Assembly (NCBI GenBank): GCA_029204225.1
Contig: CM055106.1
Span: 34,630,361-34,694,360, forward strand
Direction of reading: 5' to 3'
Source of the DNA: Diphasiastrum complanatum
Taxonomy: Eukaryota; Streptophyta; Lycopodiopsida; Lycopodiales; Lycopodiaceae
DNA: 64,000 nucleotides
Shown here: positions 39,301 to 45,079 of the stretch, piece after piece
How positions within the stretch are numbered: position 1 is the stretch's first letter
Layout: every line of letters begins with the position of its first letter
Program-made: the position numbers and the translations under genes
Notes under the pieces: generated by a model
The model's input: the letters and a program-made list of their open reading frames with translations, nothing else
The model's database searches: none
Told to the model about the DNA's origin: nothing

Positions 39301-40776
39301 TGTCTTTAGGAATTTTTTGTGATTCTAAGGAAAATATAAGCTACTTTGACGGTTAGGCTTAGGACAAAAAGTGTATAGTTAACATTTTGTGGATGTTTTG
39401 ATATTGTATGCATGTACTGGACGTGAGATGAGGTTCATTCCTTACAGTTAGTGACAGTTTATGGTACAGTCCCACTCTGTAATGGTTAATAACCTCATTT
39501 TGTAGGCAGATGTCAATCTAGATGTTGTTTATTACAGCCACGCTGTACCTCATGCGAGACATGCCATATCATTTATTCTTCAAAAATGCCAAATTGCTGA
39601 ATCTTTACATACACAAGCATATCAGTCTTTGAATGTCTATTTAATTGCTTATACTTCTAGATAATAGTGGTACTGGATTCACTAGTTCAAAAAATCTAAG
39701 AAACCATTATTAAAATATTGCTAAATTAAAGTCAATCGCTTCAAAACGTTGAACCTCAGCCTTTTGTAGAGAAACTTGGAATCCCATTCAGAATGACGAT
39801 GTTCCGAATGTCTGGGAACTATGGTCAAAAGATAAGAGCAGTTGTATTTTAGAGTTTGTGTTCAAAATATCTCTATGAAATGTATCTTTTGGTTGTTAAA
39901 CATCCTGGGAAGGGCAAATCGGATCAGAAGACTATGGATGAAGGAAATGGCAGATGAGGATTTACTCTGAACTGTGGAACAATTGTACTGTTAAGGTTTT
40001 CATTATATTGCAATTTGCAATTCTTTCTCACGGAATATCATGTTTCTAGTTATTGATAATTTTTTCCTTGTATCCAAATCATTGATGTGTTGATGCATTT
40101 GAAACAGGGTCGTGTGCACGTTCTCCAATTTGAGCGCCTTATGAAGCTCGCACCACAAAATTGTATTGAACAGGAGGTTTTGGATGTCCTGCAAAAGAAG
40201 GCACTTCTCGTCCAAGGTTGTTGGGTAGCGGGTAGTTTTCTTAGGTACAAAGGAACCACATGCATCATACGTGACTATCTTCTGTTGCTCTTCACGAAGA
40301 ACCGTGTCGTTCGCAGGGAGCAACTTGACGAGTTACGAGTACCTAAAGAAATACTTAGAGAGTTATTGCTTTCTATTGCCGTTCAAAGGGCTGCTGCTGG
40401 TGGTTGGGAGTTCATTGAGGCCACAGATAGATCATTTGTCAAACGTCATCAAATTGTTGCAAAAGAGCAGGCTCAGAGATGGGTGCAAGCAGAACCAAGC
40501 ATCAGAAAAGCTGCTTTAGATCTTCAGATTGGGAAGATGGGTGACGGAAAAATTGGTCCATCTCACTTGGATTCGCAAGTACAAGCAAACTCAGGTATGA
40601 CGACCGGAAAAATGTCAGTTTCAGCTCCTCTTGCTGCAAAGGGACATGATTCTGTTCTTAGTAGAGCATTGGAAGGTGGAGAATATTCTGGACGGACAAC
40701 CATGTCAGAGCAGACCCGGGCAGCATTACCTGGTGCACTTCATGAGATTTTCATCAAGCACAGTGTTTGCAGGTTC

Positions 40777-40836
<60 letters not shown>

Positions 40837-40945
40837 TAGTAGTTTCACTTTTAGACTGACGGCACTGATCCGTCTTGGTGAAAGACACTTGATATGTACT
40901 TCCTTGGTCTTATATGCCTTTCAGCATGGAAAAGACATTAATACA

Positions 40946-41009
<64 letters not shown>

Positions 41010-41706
41010 TCTAAGGTTGCGGACGCAGCGTCCGGACGCGCGTCCGCGTCCGGGTGCAGACGCGCCAGGGGTGCGTCCAGGGGTCCGGACGCGTCCGCCT
41101 TTTTTTTTTTTAGTTTTTTTTGTGTTATTTAGTCTAAAAAAAAAAAAAATGGGACGCGTCCGGCCCGGACGCGCATCCCTGATATTATTATAGATATATA
41201 TAAATATATATCTCACCATGGCATGTTCTGTTCTGGAACACGAACACAATCGAAGAAATCCCATTAGGGTTTTTCCAGAACGCTGCTGCATTTAATTCTT
41301 TTTTTCTTTTCAGGGTTTTGAATTGTTCCTAGTGCTTGCATTTAAAAATAATTTGGATGGAGATCTATTTGTTTTTTTAGTTTATAGTTAAGAGTCATAG
41401 TTCCACGTGCCTTGGTACAGCACCTGGTATGGCACACATACTGTGGGTGCCGTACAGGTGCCATGGGGCTTGTGATCCACGGCACCCACGCCAGGTGTGA
41501 AATAATTTTTTGATTAAAAAAAGTTCCCAAAAAATAGAAAAAGTAGCAAAAATTAAGAAAAAAACGTTGGTACGGTACCTGCACCCCCACGGCAAGCGTG
41601 CCATGGGGAACTATGGTTAGATTGTAAAATAAAATAAAAAAGTGTTCACAGAAGCAGTGGAACACGTTCCGCTGCATCTATGATATATAATATATATATA
41701 TATATA

Positions 41707-41749
<43 letters not shown>

Positions 41750-43694
41750 AAGGAAGCGGGAAGTTCCAAAAGGAAAATTTCTTCCAAACTAACAAGAATG
41801 TGTTCAATATTCATTCTTCATGGGGCTACTCAATGTTACTTCTCGTACATTCCCTAGCATAAAAACTGCATAGCCTCTTAAATAAATACATCGGAGAAAT
41901 TTTGCAAAACAATCTCAAATTGTAATAGAATAAAGGTTGTAAGTGATTCATAAAGATTCGAAATCTTTTGAATCCAGTCTTGTACTGTGCAGTGGTGAAT
42001 ACATTGCTAAACTAAATATGTGATGTGATTTCCTTTGTTGCCATTCAGAATTGTCCTTTTTTCTCCATTGCATGATATGTCAAAGCTCACAATCATGTAG
42101 TGATAGTTTATTTTAGGAATATTTTCCGTGTGAAGGTCACTGTGGCTTAATTGTTGGTAGGTTCAATGTGAGCTTGTAAGCTGCTCTCTTGTCTTGTTTT
42201 ACTATGCAAGATAAAGATGAGGAAATATGGCCATGTCCAGACATAATACAGCACTTGATGTCATTTTGGTAATGCATTATCCTGAATGCATTTTTCTTGC
42301 CTTATGCCAGTCTGCAGTTCATAAGCCAGTGCTTACGGGAAATGGCCATCACAAAATCCCAAGCTGCCAGTTCCAATCCCAAAGATGTGGCAGCTGCAGT
42401 AGCTGCAGCACAAGGAGCATCTGCTCCATTACCAGAGTTGACAGCTGCTGTTAATCAAGTCGCAACAAGCATTGATGGCGTATACTTCTTAAGTTCTCTT
42501 GGAAATCCCACCTTAGATGCTTTCAGGTTGGTCGGTTGTCTGTTGCTTATATCATAGTTCAAAGCAAGAGAGGCGGCGTTTAGAGCGTTATATTGCATTT
42601 GTGTCTGACTGTAATCTGTGACACTTATATATCTGCAGAGAGGTTGTTATCGCTCTTCTAAGGGCAAAGGGTGGTGCAGCTGGCCTTCGAAGGACAGATA
42701 TTATTGAAGCATCTAGGATAGCTCTAAAAAAAGAAGTTCCTCCGTCTGTATATCAGAAGGTTTGCTGTCTTTCGAGGCTCTAATGGCATCTCTGATCATC
42801 TTGAGAAGCTATTTATCTCTTTTTTATAAAAATGTTTTGCTAGTTATATTCAGCTATGAGCATATGTTTGCATCATGTCGCTCAGGCAAATCTGAAAATT
42901 AGTTGTGTGTCGTTTAAATTTGTAATTTTGTAAGTCATAGAAAGTAACCACCTTGGACTCTTCATATATGAAAGGCTAATACAGATGCCCCTTCACCTCC
43001 TCTTGGGAGTTGATGACATGAATAGGGATGTCATAGCACACACTTAGTCCATGTTATGCACAAACAGGTTGATGGTCTAGGACTTCGGATGGACTCTGTA
43101 AATTCTGAAATTTAAGTCTTTCTGTTATGTTGGTTATCCATCTCATTAATGCCAAAAGGTGACTTTGCACCTTGAAAACAGTAAAATGCAAGAGCTTAGG
43201 TGCTCACATTAACCAGCCTTTTAAGACATGCAGTTGTTTTACTTCTGAAGTAGTTGGATTTGATTGTACAACTAGAAATAGGTTTTCTGGAAGTGCTAAG
43301 CAATATGGTACAGCTACCTAGAAATAGGTTTTCTGGAAGTGCTAAGCAATACGGTACAGCTACCTAACATACTCTCATGACTTGAATTGCCTGGCAATCA
43401 AATGGAATTTCATATGTGTATTTAAACATCTATAATAATATTTAAAGATTTAGTTATCATTTTTTGTCTTTTGAAATAAATATGTGTGCTTTTATACATT
43501 TGTACATATAGATGTGTGTATGCACACACATACGTGAGGTTATTTTGTTTTTGACTGTTTAAACTTTGACATGTTTTCAGGGATTAACATGTAGTTCAAG
43601 CAACAAAGTTGGAATTTTGCAGGTAATGAAGGAATTATGTTATACTAAAGGTGCAACTTGGGTGCTGAAACCTGGTGATGGGCGTCCATCCTAA
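6594..43694 (+). CDS. RPC5: RNA polymerase III subunit RPC5 (POLR3E/C37-like), 5' end outside window
   Basis: RPC5 pairs with RPC4 as the TFIIF-like subcomplex of nuclear RNA polymerase III, which acts in initiation, termination and reinitiation at tRNA and 5S genes. Eleven exons were placed: 6594-6701, 6830-6860, 19537-19754, 25132-25218, 25361-25467, 25616-25714, 31576-31627, 40108-40772, 42311-42526, 42639-42759 and 43623-43694. They total 1776 nt and all phases agree. Recognisable blocks are LHLSPIHAVVQLRPSMGYLD near residues 55-75, EPWIALEPHG, TLPLEKR, ALLVQGCW and the C-terminal KELCYTKGATWVLKPG, all typical of animal and plant RPC5. The second half corresponds to the tandem winged-helix region known from the family. 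About 50-60 N-terminal residues should lie upstream. Introns range from 112 bp to 12.7 kb and hold nearly all the transposons of the left two thirds of the window. The coding frame has no internal stop, so the gene looks functional. Confidence 0.93.
6830..6860 (+). CDS. RPC5: RPC5 micro-exon b (31 nt, tentative)
   Basis: The acceptor TTACCTTGTTTCCAG and the perfect donor GTAAGT enclose YVVLLYNVLS plus one base. The phase (0 to 1) is exactly what is needed between TKQ and the exon at 19537. The Y..xLY pattern fits the strand before LHL in RPC5, but the motif is short and a transcript is needed. Confidence 0.55.
7225..8429 (-). mobile_element. LINE copy A, internally deleted, antisense in RPC5 intron 2
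   Basis: Reading leftward from ATG at 8429, ORF1 encodes a Pro/Ser/Ala-rich N-terminus (about 110 residues) and a coiled coil (KVEFKTLKQEISQLKE and following heptads), and stops near 7809 just after KKGTKPSAI. The rest of ORF1 and most of the endonuclease are missing. The endonuclease end (AIYNGL..., 7757-7575) then joins the RT palm (GVKQGCSL, ILYADDVVLVSP, 7562-7320). Similarity to copies B and C fades near 7225, so the 3' end is lost. The ORF1 ATG abuts a (TC)n tract, as in copy B. Confidence 0.85.
8430..8457. repeat. (GA)n/(GAAA)n microsatellite between LINE copies A and B
   Basis: On the minus strand this is (TTTC)n(TC)n, lying between the 3' end of copy B and the first codon of copy A. 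It serves both as the tail of B and as the 5' flank of A. Confidence 0.85.
8465..8525 (-). other. LINE 3' terminal stem-loop and tail
   Basis: On the minus strand the end reads ...GTACTTCATTAGTCTTAT, then ATGCC-TTTT-GGCAT (8489-8476), then GAAAAGACATTAATAAAG and the (TTTC)n tail. About 50 bp of it recur at 40895-40945 with few changes. In LINEs with strict 3' recognition such hairpins bind the element's RT. Confidence 0.7.
8650..12115 (-). pseudogene. LINE ORF2 (endonuclease and reverse transcriptase), frameshifted
   Basis: The AP endonuclease starts at GVWNCAG (about 12020). It has FMETHES, ACYFPPES, then a one-base shift at the GDFNAR-type motif (about 11555), and ends with GGHSVVDYL. RT blocks follow: NYRTIMIGH, a shift near 10285, CCFVDFRKAFD, GVKQGCSLSPVLFGLYIDEL. 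The catalytic YADD reads YAND and is followed at once by KCHLFDT, so about 90 residues present in copy C are deleted. The C-terminus has CQFC...H...C (about 9180-9120), with one-base shifts on both sides. It cannot be active. Confidence 0.88.
11943..13310 (-). CDS. LINE ORF1 (RNA-binding chaperone type)
   Basis: The start is ATG at 13310, three bases after a (TC)24 tract; the frame runs 455 codons without a stop. Residues 1-190 are a Ser/Pro-rich low-complexity region. Residues about 200-290 form a coiled coil (leucine heptads near LLKHELSQLKG and SKVASLEQ). Residues about 310-410 carry HNIRVRGIPD, then IIRFTSLESRRDAL, DDDLTYIQVEERRKAF and YRDGRVRFLG. This order resembles L1 ORF1p (coiled coil, RRM, C-terminal domain) and not the zinc-knuckle ORF1 usual in plant L1 elements. 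The last 50 or so codons overlap ORF2 and may be read-through. Confidence 0.8.
   Translation of the reverse strand: MAPRGSGSAPPVSRAISSLPPRRTTRSPLAIVSSPSLAEIVTDSSPSLAEIAPVSSPSLAGNIPSLADGDSSSIADGDSCSIAAGNSPPPPLFVDTNTSPIAAPSLSSDLPSLPTDGVAPSSSSSSSSPLSLSSLSSVVPPSLSSSSSSSSSSSPSISHPIALTTPTGLLPIPIPQEPTAPPSAVPIPYTPSKSTELFSSWEADQMKADFQLLKHELSQLKGIVVSLLKEKNVLQSKVASLEQVINTKQVAASESTTTKIKELENKIEQHKDSWAAVLQKGTKPSAPISSIISATISEERSREQKAHNIRVRGIPDTQDATAEATRFLETTLGHMTDGLDTAWRTSKDAATLIIRFTSLESRRDALRCRAKLRGTTIYMDDDLTYIQVEERRKAFQAARESGRRVIYRDGRVRFLGSAPSRSRGWEHLGAPSTPPSDWSVELCWHTLIFYSRRRC
13314..13361. repeat. (GA)24 microsatellite at the LINE B 5' end
   Basis: A pure dinucleotide tract separated from the ORF1 ATG by three G:C pairs. 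The other side (CTCTGACTGACTGACTGTG) looks like intron sequence. Confidence 0.95.
13362..16414. other. RPC5 intron 2, unassigned; probably decayed LTR-element interior
   Basis: No coherent coding frame was found. The minus strand leads from a tRNA-iMet primer site at 16415-16426, so part of this may be the interior of an antisense LTR element. Short diverged repeats near 15020-15180 resemble 16660-16770 (TGTACC.CTACCAC words). Confidence 0.4.
16415..16426 (-). other. Primer binding site (tRNA-iMet) of an antisense LTR element
   Basis: The minus strand reads TGGTATCAGAGC, complementary to the 3' end of initiator methionine tRNA, the classic primer of plant Copia elements. Its 5' LTR should lie to the right, from about 16428; its far end was not found. 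Confidence 0.65.
16800..18260. other. GC-richer repeat block with a diverged primer site, no intact gene
   Basis: The block is richer in GC than its surroundings. On the minus strand GGTATCAGAGCC at 17262-17252 is one base off the tRNA-iMet site. Several short minus frames share near-duplicate words (TCAAACTTAACCAACT recurs near 17490 and 17560; CAGACT/ACGCCAGA near 17420 and 17620), which points to internal tandem duplication in a decayed LTR element. No protein domain was recognised. Confidence 0.4.
18269..18340. repeat. (AG)36 microsatellite
   Basis: A pure (AG)n tract of 72 bp followed by (TG)n. No LINE sequence was recognised on either side. Confidence 0.95.
18486..19299. mobile_element. 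hAT-like non-autonomous element (814 bp) with 8-bp target duplication
   Basis: Perfect 11-bp terminal inverted repeats CATAGATGCAC / GTGCATCTATG are flanked on both sides by GTCAAAAT (18478-18485 and 19300-19307). An 8-bp duplication and a CA..G-type end are marks of hAT transposons. The subterminal regions are full of AATCGCGATT-type words in both orientations. The middle holds a G/C-rich, CG-rich segment (about 18890-19060). There is no transposase, so movement would have needed one in trans. Confidence 0.88.
19537..19754 (+). CDS. RPC5: RPC5 exon c
   Basis: It reads SFGKDVRVVQLHLSP (the first codon is split), then IHAVVQLRPSMGYLDN and an acidic, low-complexity linker ending VIAFK. The donor is GTATTC. 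The acceptor is either AAG at 19536 (phase 1, which fits exon b) or AAG at 19547 (phase 0). The first was chosen for its better pyrimidine tract and phase. Confidence 0.88.
20354..20567. repeat. Long palindrome with a perfect 31-bp stem
   Basis: The perfect arms 20430-20460 and 20474-20504 are separated by a 13-nt loop. Imperfect pairing continues outward for roughly 70 more bases on each side (for example AAAATGTG...CACTTGAAGAT against its inverse). It lies in RPC5 intron 3, so it is transcribed and could fold into a long hairpin. No terminal repeats or duplication were fixed. Confidence 0.85.
21290..21846 (-). repeat. LTR (minus strand) with polypurine tract
   Basis: On the minus strand a purine tract TTTTTTGAGGAG (21858-21847) precedes TGTGAGAAATATGGC, the LTR start. 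A shorter relative lies at 24013-24347 in the same orientation. The far end is near CAATTCTAG. It contains CACGTGTG-type palindromic words (CTTCACATGTGTGAA). Confidence 0.7.
22292..22798 (-). CDS. Unrecognised frame upstream of an antisense LTR
   Basis: An open frame of 168 codons sits between the polypurine tract at 21858 and the opposed gag fragment at 23070. It is rich in Leu, Ser and Cys and shows no Copia pol motif. By position it should be the 3' part of an LTR element. It may be chance or a diverged pol. Confidence 0.3.
   Translation of the reverse strand: MLWLKHLSCTFQVLPQSYQHPWNLSTQRCILEMSSFESFLVLDDKHHLFYFLSIRAMMFSILCRCVKKMKLEACVAKSSFVDEATSCDSYDALMEYKTLEFCDLSLDSMSLANDWYIHLLALGFYASKIGYFIQVLDDCVFSCLEAFCKLVMRISESSSKDTYIHDKC
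23070..23991 (+). pseudogene. Copia Gag (UBN2) with degenerate zinc knuckle
   Basis: The start is ATG at 23070 (MSSLAESMLREASRLDGTNF). UBN2 blocks follow: WKFKIKNI, DAWHILCALYE, TRFLYLKNKLY and LTKIQDIRYQL. TAG at 23610 and TGA at 23814 interrupt the frame. The knuckle reads CNYGGKYGHFAFEC, with the second Cys replaced by Gly. The frame stops where an antisense LTR copy begins (24013). Confidence 0.88.
24013..24347 (-). repeat. Second, internally deleted LTR copy
   Basis: It is colinear with 21290-21846 over both ends (TAGAATTGACACAATGTAGATCT... and ...TATATTTTGCCATATTTCTCAC) but lacks about 220 bp from the middle. It has the same orientation as the first copy, so the two may bracket one composite element of about 3 kb, although the gag between them points the other way. 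Confidence 0.7.
25132..25218 (+). CDS. RPC5: RPC5 exon d
   Basis: The acceptor TTTTCTCAG and donor GTACTG enclose 29 codons: VEIKKQETERQQQFRMQSHA and on to LEEAE. This matches the R/Q-rich helix before EPW in RPC5. Phase 0 at both ends. Confidence 0.9.
25361..25467 (+). CDS. RPC5: RPC5 exon e
   Basis: It starts PWIALEPHGGDSPVS after GGGTGTAG and ends IPFNMQ plus CC before GTAGGT (phase 2). The intron before it is only 142 bp. Confidence 0.9.
25616..25714 (+). CDS. RPC5: RPC5 exon f
   Basis: It continues as IDYLNTLVPGRSSTVDPGFK and ends NKEPLSR plus AG before GTAATA (phase 2). The Y-L-x-L/x-x-P block matches the position of YLMMLMP-type sequence in the family. The preceding intron is 148 bp. 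Confidence 0.88.
26221..28520 (-). mobile_element. Antisense Copia pol remnant in RPC5 intron 6
   Basis: Reading leftward, it shows decayed integrase core (about 28500-28180), integrase tail with KVFGCVAFVHIP and CMFIGYPADYKGY (28052-27798), RT start with YEEDIYMSQPEGYE-type sequence (about 27180), and RNase H with GYIDADWARD...TSGYVF and ALSSTKVEY (26475-26221). Stops and frameshifts are frequent and the RT catalytic region was not recognised. It is older than most other elements here, judging by its decay. Confidence 0.85.
28561..29880. other. Unassigned intron 6 sequence, probably LTR-element 3' region
   Basis: There is no recognisable coding. It leads rightward into duplicated polypurine tracts at 29881-29956, so it may be the 3' part of a + strand LTR element. 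Confidence 0.35.
29881..29956 (+). repeat. 38-bp tandem duplication containing a polypurine tract
   Basis: Two copies of a 38-bp unit each contain TTGAGGGGGAGTAT, the usual Copia polypurine tract and LTR start (TG changed to TA). A third partial copy follows. The LTR may extend to about 30536, where CACGTAGCA ends an LTR-like segment with AATAAAATT near 30469. Confidence 0.6.
30541..31575. other. RPC5 intron 6, right part
   Basis: AT-rich, with no feature recognised apart from the acceptor at its end. Confidence 0.5.
31576..31627 (+). CDS. RPC5: RPC5 micro-exon g (52 nt)
   Basis: The acceptor is ATCAAACAG and the donor is a perfect GTAAGT. With AG from the exon before, it reads S-YLDTLPLEKRFHTVLSQ. 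The TLPL..R motif is the conserved RTLPL element expected exactly here. Phases 2 and 0 join the exons on both sides, whose phases do not match without it. Confidence 0.85.
31628..33000. other. RPC5 intron 7, left part
   Basis: No gene was seen. A CA/CG dinucleotide-rich patch (GCACACGCACGC words) lies at 32200-32240. Confidence 0.5.
33001..33130. repeat. TTCGAACC palindrome cluster
   Basis: TTCGAACC/GGTTCGAA words recur at least six times in both orientations within 100 bp around CCGGCCGG, then poly-T and poly-A runs follow. This resembles the subterminal part of the elements at 18486 and 41396, but no terminal repeats or target duplication were fixed. Confidence 0.5.
33610..33629. repeat. 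Interstitial telomere-like repeat
   Basis: Almost three units of TTTAGGG, the plant telomere repeat. This is short enough to be part of the surrounding simple sequence. Confidence 0.6.
34302..34370. repeat. 28-bp tandem repeat, about 2.5 copies
   Basis: Units 34302-34329 and 34330-34357 are identical by eye, with a partial third copy to 34370. Confidence 0.85.
34757..35274 (-). CDS. C-terminal two exons of an unidentified gene or transposase with acidic tail
   Basis: Minus-strand exon 35274-35166 reads VNPDLIDVAKVPEFPPRDQS and on to EEAMQSA. It is preceded by GTGCGTAG and followed by GTGAGA. After a 77-nt intron ending TTTGCAG, exon 35088-34757 continues in phase for 109 codons: FVPLCAHCAGPVTQAE, then a long Glu/Asp/Ser tail, then RRLRRRRA and TAG. 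The phases and open frames agree, so this is real coding sequence or a young remnant. Position and style suggest a hAT-type transposase C-terminus, but no diagnostic domain is visible. LINE copy C lies just upstream of it. Confidence 0.6.
35445..37655 (+). mobile_element. LINE copy C, truncated at both ends
   Basis: It begins inside the endonuclease-RT linker (YQKAVNSFL...), carries NYRTIMIGHIIAKLYGTIL, CCFVDFRKAFDSVPR, GMKQGGSLSP, an intact YADD (ILLYADDVVLLSP) and the thumb region, and ends near HQLAIETGRFQGT. Frameshifts occur near 35640, 36155 and 36640, and stops near 37017, 37070 and 37346. It lacks ORF1, the endonuclease and the 3' tail. It keeps the RT-thumb segment that copy B has lost. 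The orientation is the same as RPC5. Confidence 0.9.
37965..38043. repeat. Inverted repeat with perfect 24-bp arms
   Basis: Arms 37965-37988 and 38020-38043 (GTACGTTCCAGCCC... and its exact inverse) are separated by 31 nt. Nearby sequence repeats GTTTCGAAACGC-type palindromes (37870-37920). Confidence 0.9.
38047..38197. repeat. Direct repeat (period 95 bp) with A/T runs
   Basis: GTCGGAACG plus poly-T, TAATAAA, poly-A and ACAGGTATTAAAGC occurs at 38047-38118 and again, shorter, at 38142-38197. Confidence 0.8.
38200..40107. other. RPC5 intron 7, right part
   Basis: AT-rich intron with no recognisable element. Candidate exons with fair splice signals near 38379-38441 and 39508 were tested in the required phase and contain stops. 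Confidence 0.5.
40108..40772 (+). CDS. RPC5: RPC5 large exon h (221 codons)
   Basis: It starts GRVHVLQFERLMKLAP after GAAACAG and carries VLQKKALLVQGCWV, RDYLLLLFTKNRVVRREQL and GGWEFIEATDRSFVKRHQ, which are the winged-helix core blocks of RPC5. It ends IFIKHSVC plus AG before GTTCAATT. A (CT)26 tract starts 8 bp after the splice site. Confidence 0.95.
40781..40832. repeat. (CT)26 microsatellite beside the exon h donor
   Basis: A pure tract starting 8 bp inside intron 8. With the tract at 40946 it brackets a LINE 3' tail. Confidence 0.95.
40833..40945 (+). mobile_element. LINE 3' tail fragment (113 bp) flanked by (TC)n
   Basis: The last 50 bp (GTACTTCCTTGGTCTTATATG, the hairpin at 40912-40928, then GGAAAAGACATTAATA) match the 3' end of LINE copy B. 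The first 60 bp do not. It is either a 5'-truncated insertion of a related LINE or a SINE sharing the LINE tail. (TC)n lies directly on both sides. Confidence 0.7.
40946..41007. repeat. (TC)13 followed by (TA)n
   Basis: A dinucleotide tract that switches from TC to TA at about 40972. Confidence 0.95.
41010..41185. mobile_element. GGACGCGTCC palindrome-rich MITE-like element
   Basis: CG-rich ends built of GGACGCGTCC/CCGGACGC words surround a poly-T and a poly-A run (about 41100-41150). The right end, inverted, reads AGGGATGCGCGTCC, hAT-like, and the left end reads AAGGTTGCGGACGC. The flanks are (TA)n, so a target duplication cannot be read. Confidence 0.5.
41396..41615. mobile_element. hAT-like MITE (220 bp)
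   Basis: The terminal inverted repeat CATAGTTCC / GGAACTATG shares its first five bases with the element at 18486. The subterminal words GTGCCATGG and GGCACC occur in both orientations, and the middle is A-rich. The flanks, GTTAAGAGT and GTTAGATT, resemble but do not match as an 8-bp duplication. Confidence 0.65.
41682..41748. repeat. (TA)n microsatellite
   Basis: An almost uninterrupted TA tract of about 67 bp in RPC5 intron 8. Confidence 0.95.
42311..42526 (+). CDS. RPC5: RPC5 exon i
   Basis: It reads SLQFISQCLREMAITKSQAA and continues through an alanine-rich helix to DGVYFLSSLGNP...DAFR. Phase 2 at both ends, between CCAG and GTTGGT. It corresponds to a C-terminal winged helix. Confidence 0.92.
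42639..42759 (+). CDS. RPC5: RPC5 exon j
   Basis: It reads EVVIALLRAKGGAAGLRRTD and on to PPSVYQK, matching the penultimate RPC5 block (EVVISLL in plants). The acceptor is ATCTGCAG and the donor GTTTGC. Confidence 0.93.
43272..43363. repeat. 46-bp tandem duplication in the last RPC5 intron
   Basis: Units 43272-43317 and 43318-43363 differ at one base (TATGG versus TACGG), so the duplication is recent. Confidence 0.92.
43623..43694 (+). CDS. RPC5: RPC5 last exon
   Basis: It starts after TTTTGCAG, encodes VMKELCYTKGATWVLKPG, then DGRPS and TAA at 43692-43694. The terminal W-x-L-K/Q motif closes RPC5 proteins of plants and animals, so the stop is the natural one. Confidence 0.93.
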   Translation, partial: VMKELCYTKGATWVLKPGDGRPS

Positions 43695-45000
43695 CTTTCG
43701 CAGGGTCAAATCATACTGCAAGTTGGTCACAACCATTATATCAAAAGCTCTTGCAAGTACTTTTGATGTTCATTCGTTACCAATATTGGCAGTTCCTATT
43801 TTGTGGTCACTGCTGACATTGGAGAGAGGCTTGAACACTTGGGGTTGCTGGCTCAGACTTGACTATCTGGTTCCCTGCATCTCTGGAAGGTGTACTGCAA
43901 AACTGCGGGTACTATCCCTGAGGCCTGATCCATTAGGCTCAGATTGCTGTCATTAATTTATTATTTATATCCAAGGATTGGCGGATGATACTTCTTGGCA
44001 TGATTATCTGAGTGCCATTTTTGCTAATGGTTTTGTTGGATACTCTGCAGCTGCAAAAACTTTCAATGATTTGAAGTGGCTATTGAAGTCATGATGGATC
44101 TTCTGCATGGCTTAAGGTTTCAGCAGGCTTGCCTCAGAAAACTTAGCAGAAAGCACCACCCTAGTCTAAGATCAACATGCTATGACTACTTGAGTTTGGA
44201 TCGTTCAGCAATCACATTTTGTGGGATTTGAACGTCCATATATGCTCTGCTCTCTGTTCTTTGGTGGATGAGAGCACAAACAGGACCTGCATCAGATTAT
44301 ATACATGCTCAGCGGCTGCAGATGTTGGGAAATTCACTTTCAATGGCACTCATTAACCATGACAGTTTTTAATGTGATGTGAGATAGATTGTGGGCAGTT
44401 CCATTTTACATGGAACAATAGCTTTTTATGAATAATCTCATCCGAGAACAAGATTAGAGTACCATGTTGTCTTCAGTTAAAGAATTTTGTTTTGGTAACT
44501 TCAACATGCAGAAGCATGTGAGTTCCAATATTGTTTTGTACAGTTGCCTACAACTATTTCCAGAAAGACGTATGAGAAGTCTGATATCTAACTATAGGAA
44601 TGATGCTTGTGGCTCTCAAGCAAAAGGAAACAAGTCTGCTCGTTGTCAATGCTGTATAGTTGTAATTAGCACTCAGCACTTGGTTTGAAAGACTGGATTG
44701 CATAGGTTATTCATCACCAACTTCTTCCAGAGAACTTATACATCCTCATTATTGGAGGTATTCGGATCAGGAAATTTTTGGTTCATTGTTTTGTATATCG
44801 GAGATATTTTAGTTCATTTAACTATTACACGAGGAACTTTTGCATTTTCAGTCGACCTGCTGCTTAGACGTATTTAGCAATGCCTTTCTTTACCTAGCTA
44901 TGTTTTTGGGTGGTAGCAAAGATGCTCATTTTGTTCTTGAACTAAGCATGTCACTATCTTCAAAGCTAATTGTTAATTGAGCCTTCATATTGCTGTAACG
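43695..45000 (+). other. RPC5 3' untranslated and downstream region
   Basis: No transposon or gene was recognised for about 1.3 kb after the RPC5 stop. The polyadenylation site could not be fixed; there is no clear canonical AATAAA close to the stop. Confidence 0.5.
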
Positions 45001-45079
45001 GGATACACTCTGCCATGATAATAGAGCCTAAAAATATTTGAAGACTTCCAAGAGTTTCACAGTAATTTGTTTACTTGTC

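Noticed and set aside
40700-40839. RPC5 exon h extended into a Ser-Leu repeat
   Set aside because: The exon ends at 40772 before GTTCAATT; the phase fits the exon at 42311, and the Ser-Leu run is the (CT)26 tract.
41391-41623. Exact 8-bp target duplication for the MITE at 41396
   Set aside because: The flanks GTTAAGAGT and GTTAGATT align only with a gap, so the duplication is not claimed.
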